This document shows positions 6,411 to 13,300 of a stretch of DNA of 31,155 nucleotides, in pieces; within the stretch, counting starts at the first letter, position 1, and each line of letters begins with the position of its first letter. Both the position numbers and the translations under genes were made by a program. This DNA is from a virus: IMG/VR virus record IMGVR_UViG_3300030102_003564, positions 1-31,155 of that record; one strand, given 5' to 3'. Below the pieces are notes generated by a model. It had not been told where the DNA came from. It saw nothing but the letters and a program-made list of their open reading frames with translations, and ran no database searches.

Positions 6411-8395
6411 GCGCGGGGCAGATTTGTGCTTATCTCTGCGTCTGTCATAGCTTTAGCAACACGCAACTGACTCTCCGCAGCCAACTCTTGTCTGCGAAGC
6501 TCAAGCTCCATCATCATCTTTTCACGTTCCAGAGCTATTTCTGCATCCAGCTTGGCCTTCTTCAACTCAAAGTCCTGCTGCAGCTTGACCATCTCTGGGT
6601 TAGGCTGCTGCTGCTGTTGCTGTGCCATAGCCTGCTGTTCCATCATCGCCTGTGCCGGATCTTTGAAGTAACGGCTGGCATCTTTCATGCCTGCCATCTC
6701 GACATATTGGCGCAGCGTGTTTGTGTACTGCTCCATTGAGACGATGGGGTTGTTCGGCCCAAGCTGCTGAAGAATTTGCTCCTGCTTGACGATGATTTCC
6801 ATCACGCGGCTCATTTTTTCCTGCTCGTCCATAGTGCCGAGTCCGACATTTACAACAATGTCGAAGCCCTCGAACTCGCGGGGGTCGATGGGAACAAACT
6901 TGTTACGAAGCCGAATGATGCGCGGCTGCTGCTGATAAGTGGAAACCAGCTTCAACACAATTCGGAAAAGATCCTTCATGCCTGTTTCTGCGATGGTTCT
7001 GGCATAAGATTCCAGCTTCTGACCTGCGCCCTTCACCGTAGCGGCAACCGCTGCGGCTGTGCTGGATTGCAAAGAATTAGCATCAAGCCCCTGAGAGGCT
7101 TTGCTCATTCCTGTGCGCTGCTCTTTTATTTCATCCAAGTAGCGCATCAAAGGCTGTATTTCTGCCCCAACGCCACCAGTGTTTAGCGGCTGGACTGCGC
7201 CTGCGTTTCGGGCGCGGATAATACCGCCAGCAGTGCCGTCCAGAAGGTCGTCCAGATTAACCTGACCCTCTACAGCCACAATACGCGGCATCACGCTCAA
7301 ATATGTGCTGTCAAGATACTGCCGCATCAAAGTTGACTTGATGACTTGCAGATCTTTCGTCAGGTCAAAGATAGAGCGACCGATAAGGCGGTGCGGCATA
7401 AGGATCGGGCTGATCACCGCAAATGGGCAGTAATCGATCACATCATTTTCTAAAACGTAATCGCCGGAGTCGCCGATGCTTAAAACGCGGCGGTGTTCGG
7501 CTATGCCGTCCTCATCGAAGTCGACCTTTATGTAACTCTCATAAACAGGCACTTCGCGCTGTGAAGGGTCTGCGTAATCATAGTCCTGCTGCGCGTCCAG
7601 ATCTTCAAACCGCTTGCGGCGCTCGTTCTCTGTTTCCAACTCGCCCACGCCTGCATAGGCTTCAATCTCGTCCTGATCGTATCCCATGCTGACCAGTTCT
7701 GAAATGGTCATGGTTGTGCGATGGCACAAAAAGCGTGCCTCATCCAGATTTTTACAGCGCCTGTTTGTCAGGAACTCTTCAGGCGGCACATTCTCCACGC
7801 GGATGCGACCAGACTTTTTGCGGATCTTGAGCGTCACATCATAGTTGGCAACCTCTTCAATGCCTAACTCAGCATCGCCAGCAACAATTACCGTTTCGCT
7901 CTGCTCGACAACTTCGACATCAGGGTTTGCCAAAAGGAGCGCCAGTTCACTCTGTTCCAGACCCTCGTAGGTTTCCTGCTGCACTTCGTCAACGTCGTCC
8001 CACGACACTTTGACGACTCCAAGTTTAAACAGCAGCGAGTCTTTGATGAAGTTATATAAGACGCGGTAATAATCGTTATCATTTTGCAGTATAAAGTTCA
8101 CATAATCTGTGGCCTGTTCAGCCTTTTCGACATCTTCCTCTGTGCGAGGGGCGAAGCGCACAACTTTGTCTGTGCCTGTAAATATGCGCATCATCGACGG
8201 CATGATCTGCTCGACCGTATCGGCGACCTCTGTGCTTACCACAGATGAGCGGCCTTCAATTTCGTTGCCAAAAGGCCGACCCAAATAATAATCAAGAGCA
8301 TCAATGCGGTCTTGCGTGTATTCGGTGTCGAAATGATTAAGGCTTTCTGTAATCTCACGCGAGATCACTGAGCCTAATAATTCGTTGTCCATCAT
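6407..8395 (-). CDS. Portal protein
   Basis: 662 residues, ATGATG at 8395 overlapping the upstream stop, with GAGGT upstream. Length and pattern fit podovirus portals of the P22/SU10 type. The N-terminus has YYLGRPFGNEIEGRSSVVS, then DTVEQIMPSMMRIFTG. A clip and stem region includes DSLLFKLGVVKVSW and ENVPPEEFLTNRRCK. A crown region includes PHRLIGRSIFDLTKDLQ and the conserved RTGMSKASQGLDANSLQ. The C-terminal 90 residues are a Gln/Met-rich helical barrel (QQAMAQQQQQQPN followed by a heptad-like helix). It would form the dodecameric ring at the DNA entry vertex, binding terminase during packaging and the adaptor afterwards. Confidence 0.93.
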   Translation of the reverse strand: MMDNELLGSVISREITESLNHFDTEYTQDRIDALDYYLGRPFGNEIEGRSSVVSTEVADTVEQIMPSMMRIFTGTDKVVRFAPRTEEDVEKAEQATDYVNFILQNDNDYYRVLYNFIKDSLLFKLGVVKVSWDDVDEVQQETYEGLEQSELALLLANPDVEVVEQSETVIVAGDAELGIEEVANYDVTLKIRKKSGRIRVENVPPEEFLTNRRCKNLDEARFLCHRTTMTISELVSMGYDQDEIEAYAGVGELETENERRKRFEDLDAQQDYDYADPSQREVPVYESYIKVDFDEDGIAEHRRVLSIGDSGDYVLENDVIDYCPFAVISPILMPHRLIGRSIFDLTKDLQVIKSTLMRQYLDSTYLSVMPRIVAVEGQVNLDDLLDGTAGGIIRARNAGAVQPLNTGGVGAEIQPLMRYLDEIKEQRTGMSKASQGLDANSLQSSTAAAVAATVKGAGQKLESYARTIAETGMKDLFRIVLKLVSTYQQQPRIIRLRNKFVPIDPREFEGFDIVVNVGLGTMDEQEKMSRVMEIIVKQEQILQQLGPNNPIVSMEQYTNTLRQYVEMAGMKDASRYFKDPAQAMMEQQAMAQQQQQQPNPEMVKLQQDFELKKAKLDAEIALEREKMMMELELRRQELAAESQLRVAKAMTDAEISTNLPRA

Positions 8396-8646
8396 TTCTT
8401 TTTACCTCTGCCGCGTGCCTTCTGATAAATATCTTTATCAGCCGTTCTAGCTTTGTCGCCGCGCATATAAGAATTTACACGCCCCATTGACCAAGCTGCC
8501 ATTGGGACGTTTCTGCTTCCCCCACCAAGATAAGCGCCCTGCCCCCTACGATAGACCTGTGCAAGTTCGCCATAAGTGAACTTTGTGCCTTTAGCCTTTT
8601 TTCTTAGAGCGGCTTTTGTTTTTTCGTTTAACGGTTTTCTTGGCAT
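8392..8646 (-). CDS. Small basic phage protein (DUF5824-like)
   Basis: 84 residues, ATG at 8646, stop overlapping the portal start (TGATG). The core TYGELAQVYRRGQGAYLGGG followed by PMAAWSMGRVNSYMRG and KARTADKDIYQKARG matches a short family found in many phages next to portal or terminase genes, which I know as DUF5824. It has 16 or more Lys/Arg and no acidic patch. Function is not established; nucleic-acid binding is an inference from charge. The 5' end overlaps the previous gene by 56 bases in another frame. Confidence 0.75.
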   Translation of the reverse strand: MPRKPLNEKTKAALRKKAKGTKFTYGELAQVYRRGQGAYLGGGSRNVPMAAWSMGRVNSYMRGDKARTADKDIYQKARGRGKKK

Positions 8647-8824
8647 TTTGGGCTGCTCTCGATTTGCTTATCGCAGCAACATCTATCGGATCACCCCGCT
8701 TGTACGCGGCGGCTGTCCTTTTTAGCTCTGCTGCTTTTTTTGATCTGTTTTTTGATCCCGCCAGATACTTTTTTGGCAGTCCTGTTTTTTTGTCCTTTGG
8801 CACTTTCGGAAAGCGTCGGGGCAT
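8591..8824 (-). CDS. Small lysine-rich phage protein
   Basis: 77 residues. The ATG at 8824 is preferred to a GTG one codon earlier because GGAG then lies seven bases upstream. The segment PKVPKDKKTGLPKKYLAGSK, followed by KAAELKRTAAAYKRGDPIDV, is a pattern I have seen in small phage proteins near DUF5824 genes (DUF5872-like). The C-terminal 20 residues are almost all Lys, Arg and Ser. It is likely soluble and nucleic-acid binding, but that is inference. It overlaps the next gene by 56 bases. Confidence 0.7.
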   Translation of the reverse strand: MPRRFPKVPKDKKTGLPKKYLAGSKNRSKKAAELKRTAAAYKRGDPIDVAAISKSRAAQNAKKTVKRKNKSRSKKKG

Positions 8825-8933
8825 CACAAGACTCCGTATCTTTGCATCGTTTAGGGGTAACGCACCCCGCGCAAAAAGAGAAAGCGGGGGGTGCGGGTGT
8901 TCTGGGTCTGGAAAGGTGACGGATAAGTATCAT

Positions 8934-8999
8934 TTAAGAGCAAAACTTGCCTTTTTTGACATTACCGCCTTTTTTCTTGCCTTTTTTCTTGCCGTACAT
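8934..8999 (-). CDS. Lysine/glycine-rich micro-protein, 21 residues
   Basis: ATG at 8999 with AAGGAGACC close upstream, an excellent ribosome binding site. It encodes MYGKKKGKKKGGNVKK plus five more residues ending in TTTTGCTCT (FCS), with eleven... lysines making up about half the chain. Very short Lys/Gly-rich peptides of this type recur between terminase and portal genes in related podoviruses, as far as I recall. It is followed by about 110 bases with no gene (8825-8933), in which I see nothing else. Confidence 0.6.
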   Translation of the reverse strand: MYGKKKGKKKGGNVKKGKFCS

Positions 9000-9011
9000 T
9001 TAGGTCTCCTT

Positions 9012-9173
9012 TTATCGCCCGACTTTTTTCATTGCTTTACGGTGTGCCTCTGCAAAGGTTGACCCAGACAACATCGAGCGCTTCATCTCAGCCATGTGCT
9101 TTGCTGTGTGGTGAACGCTATGACGCTTGAGAGCGTTCATTTGCCTTTTTGTCAATTGCTTTGCCTTTGCCAC
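9012..9173 (-). CDS. Small basic His-rich phage protein, 53 residues
   Basis: GTG start at 9173 with AGAGGT six bases upstream, stop TAA at 9012. The peptide has the pattern 'LTKRQMNALKRHSVHH' then 'HMAEMKRSMLSGSTFAEAH' and ends KAMKKVGR. I recognise this pattern from small proteins in phage packaging clusters (usually written K-x-L-x-x-x-Q-x-x-x-L-K-x-H-S-x-H-H-T). It is helical and basic with five histidines. No function is known. It lies in a tight row of mini-genes between large terminase and portal. Confidence 0.75.
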   Translation of the reverse strand: MAKAKQLTKRQMNALKRHSVHHTAKHMAEMKRSMLSGSTFAEAHRKAMKKVGR

Positions 9174-9175
9174 AG

Positions 9176-9433
9176 CTACCTCTTTGATTTAGTCCCAGCG
9201 CAGCCCCACCTTTTTCTGGAAAGTCGAAGTGGGCTGTTAGGGTTTCTTGCTGCCTTTGGAAACTTCTTCATTTGAGCGTTAGAGCGTGCGCAATAGGCGT
9301 CGCCTTTTTTTGTGCCTTTTCTTACTCTTGAGCCGCCGTCCTTTGCTTTTCCGGCCTGCCCATAGGAGACTTTTTTGCCGCTTGCTGTGATTTTGACTCT
9401 AGCTTTGCCTTTAGCGGGTTTTGCTCTGGGCAT
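9176..9433 (-). CDS. Small basic Cys-containing phage protein (DUF6321-like)
   Basis: 85 residues, ATG at 9433. The block VKITASGKKVSYGQAGKAKD, then GGSRVRKGTKKGDAYCARS and a C-terminal LSRKRWGCAGTKS, is a distinctive small family that I know from phage genomes as DUF6321. Two cysteines in similar surroundings (DAYCARS and RWGCAG) could bind a metal or form a disulphide. It is highly basic. Its role is unknown; its gene is nested among other small basic genes downstream of large terminase. Confidence 0.78.
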   Translation of the reverse strand: MPRAKPAKGKARVKITASGKKVSYGQAGKAKDGGSRVRKGTKKGDAYCARSNAQMKKFPKAARNPNSPLRLSRKRWGCAGTKSKR

Positions 9434-9436
9434 AGG

Positions 9437-9583
9437 TCAACCCTTCGAAAGCCTGACCTGAACTTCATACTCACGTCTTTGCTTTGGGGACATTGTAGAA
9501 ACATCCACTTTGGGCTTTGCAACAGGCTTTTCTGTCTCAGTTTTTACCTTTTGCTCTTTCGCGCTTTTTATAGTTTTACTCAT
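9437..9583 (-). CDS. Small charged hypothetical protein, 48 residues
   Basis: ATG at 9583 with GAGGA six bases upstream; the stop TGA at 9437 falls just before the next gene. The N-terminal half is Lys/Glu rich and probably disordered (SAKEQKVKTETEKPVAKPK), and the C-terminal half reads VSTMSPKQRREYEVQVRLSK, a short helix and strand. The start lies one base from the stop of the upstream gene. No family is recognised. Confidence 0.6.
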   Translation of the reverse strand: MSKTIKSAKEQKVKTETEKPVAKPKVDVSTMSPKQRREYEVQVRLSKG

Positions 9584-9584
9584 T

Positions 9585-9851
9585 TCAGTCCTCGTCCGTT
9601 ACCTCTATCGAGTGCATAATCTTGTTAAACTCATCTGCCGTAAGGCCAGCCTGCTTTGCGCAGTTAGCAGCCGCCAGCAAACAGGCTTCCATGAGAGACG
9701 CATACGGCACATCTGCCGTAACGTGCATCCCGTTCAAGTTGCAGATCAACGCTGAGTGCGCAGCGTCTACATCATCATCAAGATCATCTTCGGGGGTAAA
9801 CACAAGCTCCAACTTTGGCTTTCTTGGAAACTGCACAACATTGTCACTCAT
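9585..9851 (-). CDS. Small acidic hypothetical protein after large terminase
   Basis: 88 residues. The ATG at 9851 overlaps the large-terminase stop (ATGA) and so is coupled to it; a GTG three codons earlier is less likely. The start MSDNVVQFPRKPKLELVF is followed by an acidic linker with five Asp in seven residues, then a helical domain ASLMEACLLAAANCAKQAG and a second helix FNKIMHSIEV. An N-terminal NVVxFPRK motif occurs in many small alphaproteobacterial phage and host proteins. Function is unknown. Confidence 0.75.
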   Translation of the reverse strand: MSDNVVQFPRKPKLELVFTPEDDLDDDVDAAHSALICNLNGMHVTADVPYASLMEACLLAAANCAKQAGLTADEFNKIMHSIEVTDED

Positions 9852-11239
9852 ACAACCCACCGCGCATCTGGCTTATAAGTCCCTCTGGTGTTCCAACGTG
9901 AAGCCTGCCCCATAGCCGTTGCACCTTCCTGTGCAAAGGTCAGGACAAACGCGTCAGCAACGTCAGGAGACCTCTGCCCCCTGCGCTTCATCTCGTCCTT
10001 ACTCTCAATCTTCAACTTGCCTGTTGACTGATACTTGTACCGAACAGCCGTCACTTCGCTTATAAGGGCTTCATCGTTTGGTATGTGACAATCTCTTGCC
10101 TCAAACCACTCACGCGCTTTCCAGAACAACTCGTCCCGCAGCCGCGTGAACCGATCCTTCAGCGATGGGCTTTCTGATACCGCGATGCCTATAGCTGGCA
10201 GATCCAACTCCGACAGCCTGTCAGCCAAGCCGCCACCAACCCCGATGGAATCTATAAAGATGCTCGATGGGCGCAACGTGTAAGGCGTGGCCTCATACTC
10301 CGACAGGATAATACCCGCCATCTCCATCAAATCTTTACCCTGCCAAGTCTTGCACTTCTCAACAAGCACCTGCCCCTGACGCTTGCATAAAGCACTCCTG
10401 TCACCACCAAAACGTGCAACGTCTATCCCCCACACTACAGGGGTCATAGGACTTGGCTCAATGTCACGCTTTACAGCGTCCTCTACCAAGTGCAGAGGCA
10501 AAAGAACATCATCCGACTGCGTCGGGAACTCGCCATAAACGCGGATGCGGGTTACATTACTCTCCGCACCATACTTGGCAATCATATCCTCAACAAACTT
10601 CGGATCGACCGTATCAGCGTCCTCACAGGACACTGTCATACACTCAAACTGCTCTCTATTATTGTGAAAAGCATCAAAGAAAAACCCCTCCGCTCTGGTC
10701 GGGTTTCCTGTCAACACCGTCTTAGCGCCCTTCGTCGACATAGCGCCTTCACCGACCTGAAACACCACATCAGGCACGCCGGACGCCTCATCTACAACGA
10801 TGAGCATATTCTCACTGTGGAAGCCCTGCAAAGCCTCTGGATTCTCTCTGCGGCTCGTTCTAAAAGCGCAAAAGCTGTCACTGCTGCCAGCCAAACTGAT
10901 CTTGTCGCTCTTGAAGTCCAACTGGTTGTTGAACCCTTCGGGCATCATCCGCGCCCACTTATCAACCTCAGTCCACAACACATCATTCAACTGATGCGCT
11001 GTGTTTGCCGTAGCAACAATCTTTGTGGGATAACGCGTCAACAACCACCACAATATCAGCCAAGACAAAAACGCCGTTTTTCCAACGCCGTGACCTGACT
11101 TGATCGCAACCTTATCATTCGCCGCAATCGCCCTCAAAGCCTCTGTCTGCCACTGCTGTGGTTCAGCACCAATAACGTGCCGGACAAACATCTCTGGGTT
11201 ATTCCGAAGCTGTAACAGCGTGTCCTGTAGATCAGTCAA
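9848..11239 (-). CDS. terL: Terminase large subunit
   Basis: 463 residues from a TTG at 11239. The frame is open to 11365, but those 42 extra codons only read the ArfA-like gene out of frame. From the TTG the protein starts LTDLQDTLLQLRNNPEMF, the usual opening of this family. The ATPase has Walker A SGHGVGKT (48-55) and Walker B LIVVDEA (about 146-152). The nuclease has GIDVARFGGDRSAL (Asp273), IFIDSIGVGGG (Asp330) and SPDVADAFVL (Asp426, Asp429), an RNase H-type site. It powers DNA translocation through the portal and cuts the concatemer. The TTG overlaps the upstream stop by eight bases, so translation is probably coupled. Confidence 0.93.
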   Translation of the reverse strand: MTDLQDTLLQLRNNPEMFVRHVIGAEPQQWQTEALRAIAANDKVAIKSGHGVGKTAFLSWLILWWLLTRYPTKIVATANTAHQLNDVLWTEVDKWARMMPEGFNNQLDFKSDKISLAGSSDSFCAFRTSRRENPEALQGFHSENMLIVVDEASGVPDVVFQVGEGAMSTKGAKTVLTGNPTRAEGFFFDAFHNNREQFECMTVSCEDADTVDPKFVEDMIAKYGAESNVTRIRVYGEFPTQSDDVLLPLHLVEDAVKRDIEPSPMTPVVWGIDVARFGGDRSALCKRQGQVLVEKCKTWQGKDLMEMAGIILSEYEATPYTLRPSSIFIDSIGVGGGLADRLSELDLPAIGIAVSESPSLKDRFTRLRDELFWKAREWFEARDCHIPNDEALISEVTAVRYKYQSTGKLKIESKDEMKRRGQRSPDVADAFVLTFAQEGATAMGQASRWNTRGTYKPDARWVV

Positions 11240-11375
11240 GCGCCCGCCCCAATCCCAAAGCGCGTCTGGGAGATGCGCTTCTGCCTTTACGCGTATAACT
11301 GCCGCGACCCTTTCGGGATCGCACAACACGCTGCTTAAAACGCGGGTTGCGCAGTGATTTCGCAATTTTGTTCAT
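11232..11375 (-). CDS. arfA-like: ArfA-like alternative ribosome-rescue factor, 47 residues
   Basis: ATG at 11375 with GGGGA upstream, TGA at 11232. Residues 10-32 read NPRFKQRVVRSRKGRGSY then TRKGR. E. coli ArfA has DPLFRQRVEKNKKGKGSY then MRKGK: 13 of 23 identical and nearly all others conservative. ArfA sits in the empty mRNA channel of a stalled ribosome and recruits RF2. The KGKGSY-type segment is its hallmark. The N-terminal helix (IAKSLR) matches ArfA IEALLH. The C-terminus is short, like the processed active ArfA. A 6-bp inverted repeat (AAGCGC/GCGCTT, 11258-11280) follows the core codons. In E. coli a hairpin in arfA yields truncated product. The stop sits at the large-terminase start. 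Confidence 0.72.
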   Translation of the reverse strand: MNKIAKSLRNPRFKQRVVRSRKGRGSYTRKGRSASPRRALGLGRALD

Positions 11376-11404
11376 CGGAGTCCCCTATGCTTCCCAGATG
11401 CAAA

Positions 11405-11464
11405 GGGGGGGGTGAGTGGGGGGAAAGCGCAAGACCTGCCCCCGCGCAGAAATACAGGGGGGGG
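11405..11464 (+). other. Guanine-run cluster in the terminase gap
   Basis: Three uninterrupted G runs lie within 60 bases on the plus strand: eight at 11405-11412, six at 11418-11423 and eight at 11457-11464, with a C5 run at 11439-11443. Such runs stand out against the rest of the window and could form a G-quadruplex or unusual DNA structure. The place, between small and large terminase genes, is where packaging start sites (pac or cos) often lie, but no proof is visible. Confidence 0.5.
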
Positions 11465-11500
11465 TATATCTGTCACCACCTATAAAAATGCGCAGCACTT

Positions 11501-11521
11501 TGGCGATACATTGGCGATACA
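11501..11521 (-). repeat. Pair of TGTATCGCCA repeats identical to attP arm sites
   Basis: On the minus strand TGTATCGCCA occurs twice (11512-11521 and 11501-11510), starts 11 bases apart. The same decamer with the same 11-base spacing flanks the attP core at 21767-21787, and more copies lie at 21950-22000. I saw no other copies in the window. The pair sits in the non-coding gap between small terminase and the ArfA-like gene. The rest of this 200-base gap (11376-11574) holds only the G runs. Confidence 0.75.
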
Positions 11522-11574
11522 CGCCGCAAAGCCGCAGTATTGCTAGAGTTTAGTCAGGCTTGTTATCTAACGAC

Positions 11575-12045
11575 CTAATGAATTGACTTGTTTTTTGGCT
11601 TGTCTGCCTCGCGTGCGCGTACTGCGGAAAGTTGTGCTGGAGTAACATCCTCACTTACTTTCCCCTGCACTGCCTTCAATGCCTCCACATAGCTGCCACC
11701 AGCTTCATGCTCCACCTGCACCCTATCGCCAAACTTCTTTGGCGACATTCTAGCGGCACTCCACTTGAGTCCGTCTATAGCTGCACGCAGCATAGCGCTG
11801 TCCTTATACTTCCCCTGCAGGCCAGCCAGCGATATCTCAGCCACCAATTCCCCATAGTAATTGCCACGCTCTTCTTTTGCCTGATCATACTGGCGTGCAA
11901 ACACTGGATCGCTATCCACCCAATTCTGTATCGTCTTGCTGCTTGGCATACCTTCCTGCTTGCAAGCTTGCGCACAGGAGCGTCCGTTCTTAATCATATC
12001 AAGAAAGGCTGCAACGACTTCAGGTGTCTTTTTTGTCGGATTCAT
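11575..12045 (-). CDS. terS: Terminase small subunit (Sf6-like)
   Basis: 156 residues from ATG 12045 (AGGA ten bases upstream); a GTG seven codons earlier has no ribosome binding site. The N-terminal helix-turn-helix (PEVVAAFLDMIKNGRSCAQA, MPSSKTIQNWVDSD) is of the type that opens Sf6-like small terminases. A central helical oligomerisation region (FARQYDQAKEERGNYYGELV, LKWSAARMSPKKFGDR) follows, with the family's conserved KWxAxxMxPKKFGDR. The C-terminus is charged. It recognises the packaging site and delivers DNA to the large subunit. It overlaps the methyltransferase gene by 26 bases. An unusual 200-base gap separates it from the next gene. Confidence 0.88.
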   Translation of the reverse strand: MNPTKKTPEVVAAFLDMIKNGRSCAQACKQEGMPSSKTIQNWVDSDPVFARQYDQAKEERGNYYGELVAEISLAGLQGKYKDSAMLRAAIDGLKWSAARMSPKKFGDRVQVEHEAGGSYVEALKAVQGKVSEDVTPAQLSAVRAREADKPKNKSIH

Positions 12046-13258
12046 TAAACGTCTTTCCTGTCTCACAATGCACTGCGTCTTGGCCTGTAAACTCCTGCCA
12101 GCGCTTTAAAATTACATCCACATACTTTTCATCAAGCTCGTTAATGTATGCGTTCCTGCCGCTCTTCTCAGCCGCTATCAGCGTGCTTCCAGAGCCACCA
12201 AACAAGTCCAGAACTATATCTGCACCTTTCGTGTTATTAAGTATTTGATACTCAATCAAATCCACAGGCTTCATAGTCGGATGCACATCGTTCCGCTTAG
12301 GCCTGTCAAACTTCAGGATAGTTGTCTGCTTCCTGTCGGATGCCCACAGGTGCGAGGCGCCTTTTTTCCATCCGTATAAGCATGGTTCGTGCTTCCAGTG
12401 ATAGTCCTGCCGTCCCATCACCATCACGTCTTTGTCCCAGATAAGGCACTGCCTAACTTCCCAATCGATATCGTAGCAAGCGCCTCTGAAATTGTATCCT
12501 TCGCTGTCCGCGTGCCAAATATAAAAAGCCGCACCCTTCTTCATCACTATATCAGCAGTGCTGAAGCTATCGACTAGAAACTGTCTGAAGGTATCGTCCG
12601 ACATCTTGTCGTTTTGTATCTTCAACGCGTCTTTTGTCTTGCCGGTGTAATCCACGTTATACGGCGGATCTGTCAGCAACATATCGGCAAGCTGACCATC
12701 CATCAGAGTTTCTATATCGGTGAGAACCGTAGCATCCCCGCATAGCACTCTATGCCTGCCAAGCTGCCACACGTCACCTCTTACGCTCACAGCTTCTTCT
12801 GCAAGCTCTGGAGCGTCGTCAGGGTCAGTAAGCCCTTCATCCACCTTATTGGCTTCAGCCAACAGGCTGTCTATCTCGTCTGCACCAAAGCCGGTCAGGT
12901 CTAGGTCGAACCCCTGCTCAAGCAGCTCTTCGACCTCTACCGCCAGCATTTCGGAGTCCCATCCGGCGTTCAATGCCAGCTTATTGTCAGCTATGACATA
13001 GGCACGCTTCTGTGCGTCTGTTAAGCCCTCAAGCCGTATTGTCGGCACTTCGGATAAGCCCAAGCGCTGCGCAGCCATAAGCCTGCCATGACCCGCTATG
13101 ATCGTGCTTGTCTCGTCAATGAGTATCGGATTAGTCCACCCGAACTCTTTAATGCTTGCCGCTACCTGTGCAACCTGTTCATCGCTGTGAGTGCGGCTGT
13201 TGCGTGCATAAGGCGTGATTGCCTTTGCATCCAAGTATTGAATTTGTATCCCAGACAT
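12020..13258 (-). CDS. ParB-like nuclease domain fused to DNA methyltransferase
   Basis: 412 residues, ATG at 13258. Residues 1-95 are a ParB/Srx-type domain: ITPYARNSRTHSDEQVAQVA, then PILIDETSTIIAGHGRLMAA. Residues 155-395 are an N6-adenine or N4-cytosine methyltransferase of the beta class: catalytic TDPPYNVDY (196-204) precedes the AdoMet-binding DLFGGSGST (351-359), with HPTMKP (326-331) before it. ParB-methylase fusions are common in phages of proteobacteria. No cognate restriction enzyme is present, so protection of phage DNA from host restriction or marking of packaged DNA is more likely than restriction-modification. The start codon abuts a terminator stem and lacks a free ribosome binding site. 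Confidence 0.92.
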   Translation of the reverse strand: MSGIQIQYLDAKAITPYARNSRTHSDEQVAQVAASIKEFGWTNPILIDETSTIIAGHGRLMAAQRLGLSEVPTIRLEGLTDAQKRAYVIADNKLALNAGWDSEMLAVEVEELLEQGFDLDLTGFGADEIDSLLAEANKVDEGLTDPDDAPELAEEAVSVRGDVWQLGRHRVLCGDATVLTDIETLMDGQLADMLLTDPPYNVDYTGKTKDALKIQNDKMSDDTFRQFLVDSFSTADIVMKKGAAFYIWHADSEGYNFRGACYDIDWEVRQCLIWDKDVMVMGRQDYHWKHEPCLYGWKKGASHLWASDRKQTTILKFDRPKRNDVHPTMKPVDLIEYQILNNTKGADIVLDLFGGSGSTLIAAEKSGRNAYINELDEKYVDVILKRWQEFTGQDAVHCETGKTFNESDKKDT

Positions 13259-13279
13259 AAAAAAAGCGCCCTCTGGCGC
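13259..13279 (-). terminator. Intrinsic terminator upstream of the late genes
   Basis: On the minus strand GCGCC (13275-13279) pairs with GGCGC (13266-13270) around AGAG and is followed by seven T residues (13259-13265), a textbook intrinsic terminator. It ends exactly where the methyltransferase ATG begins. It would stop leftward transcripts from the replication operon and from the promoter at 13301-13329, so late expression probably needs antitermination. Confidence 0.8.
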
Positions 13280-13300
13280 ATCAATTCCAACTCTAGAAAA

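Noticed and set aside
10490-11098. Plus-strand frame of 202 codons opposite large terminase
   Set aside because: Antisense shadow of the terminase ATPase and nuclease domains; no ribosome binding site and no family resemblance.
11240-11365. Longer N-terminus for large terminase (TTG at 11365)
   Set aside because: The added 42 residues do not look like terminase and arise from the ArfA-like gene read in another frame; the family usually starts near LRNNPEMF.
12020-13258. Restriction-modification system
   Set aside because: The methyltransferase has a ParB domain and no restriction gene beside it; the other nucleases in the window are recombination or free-standing types far away.
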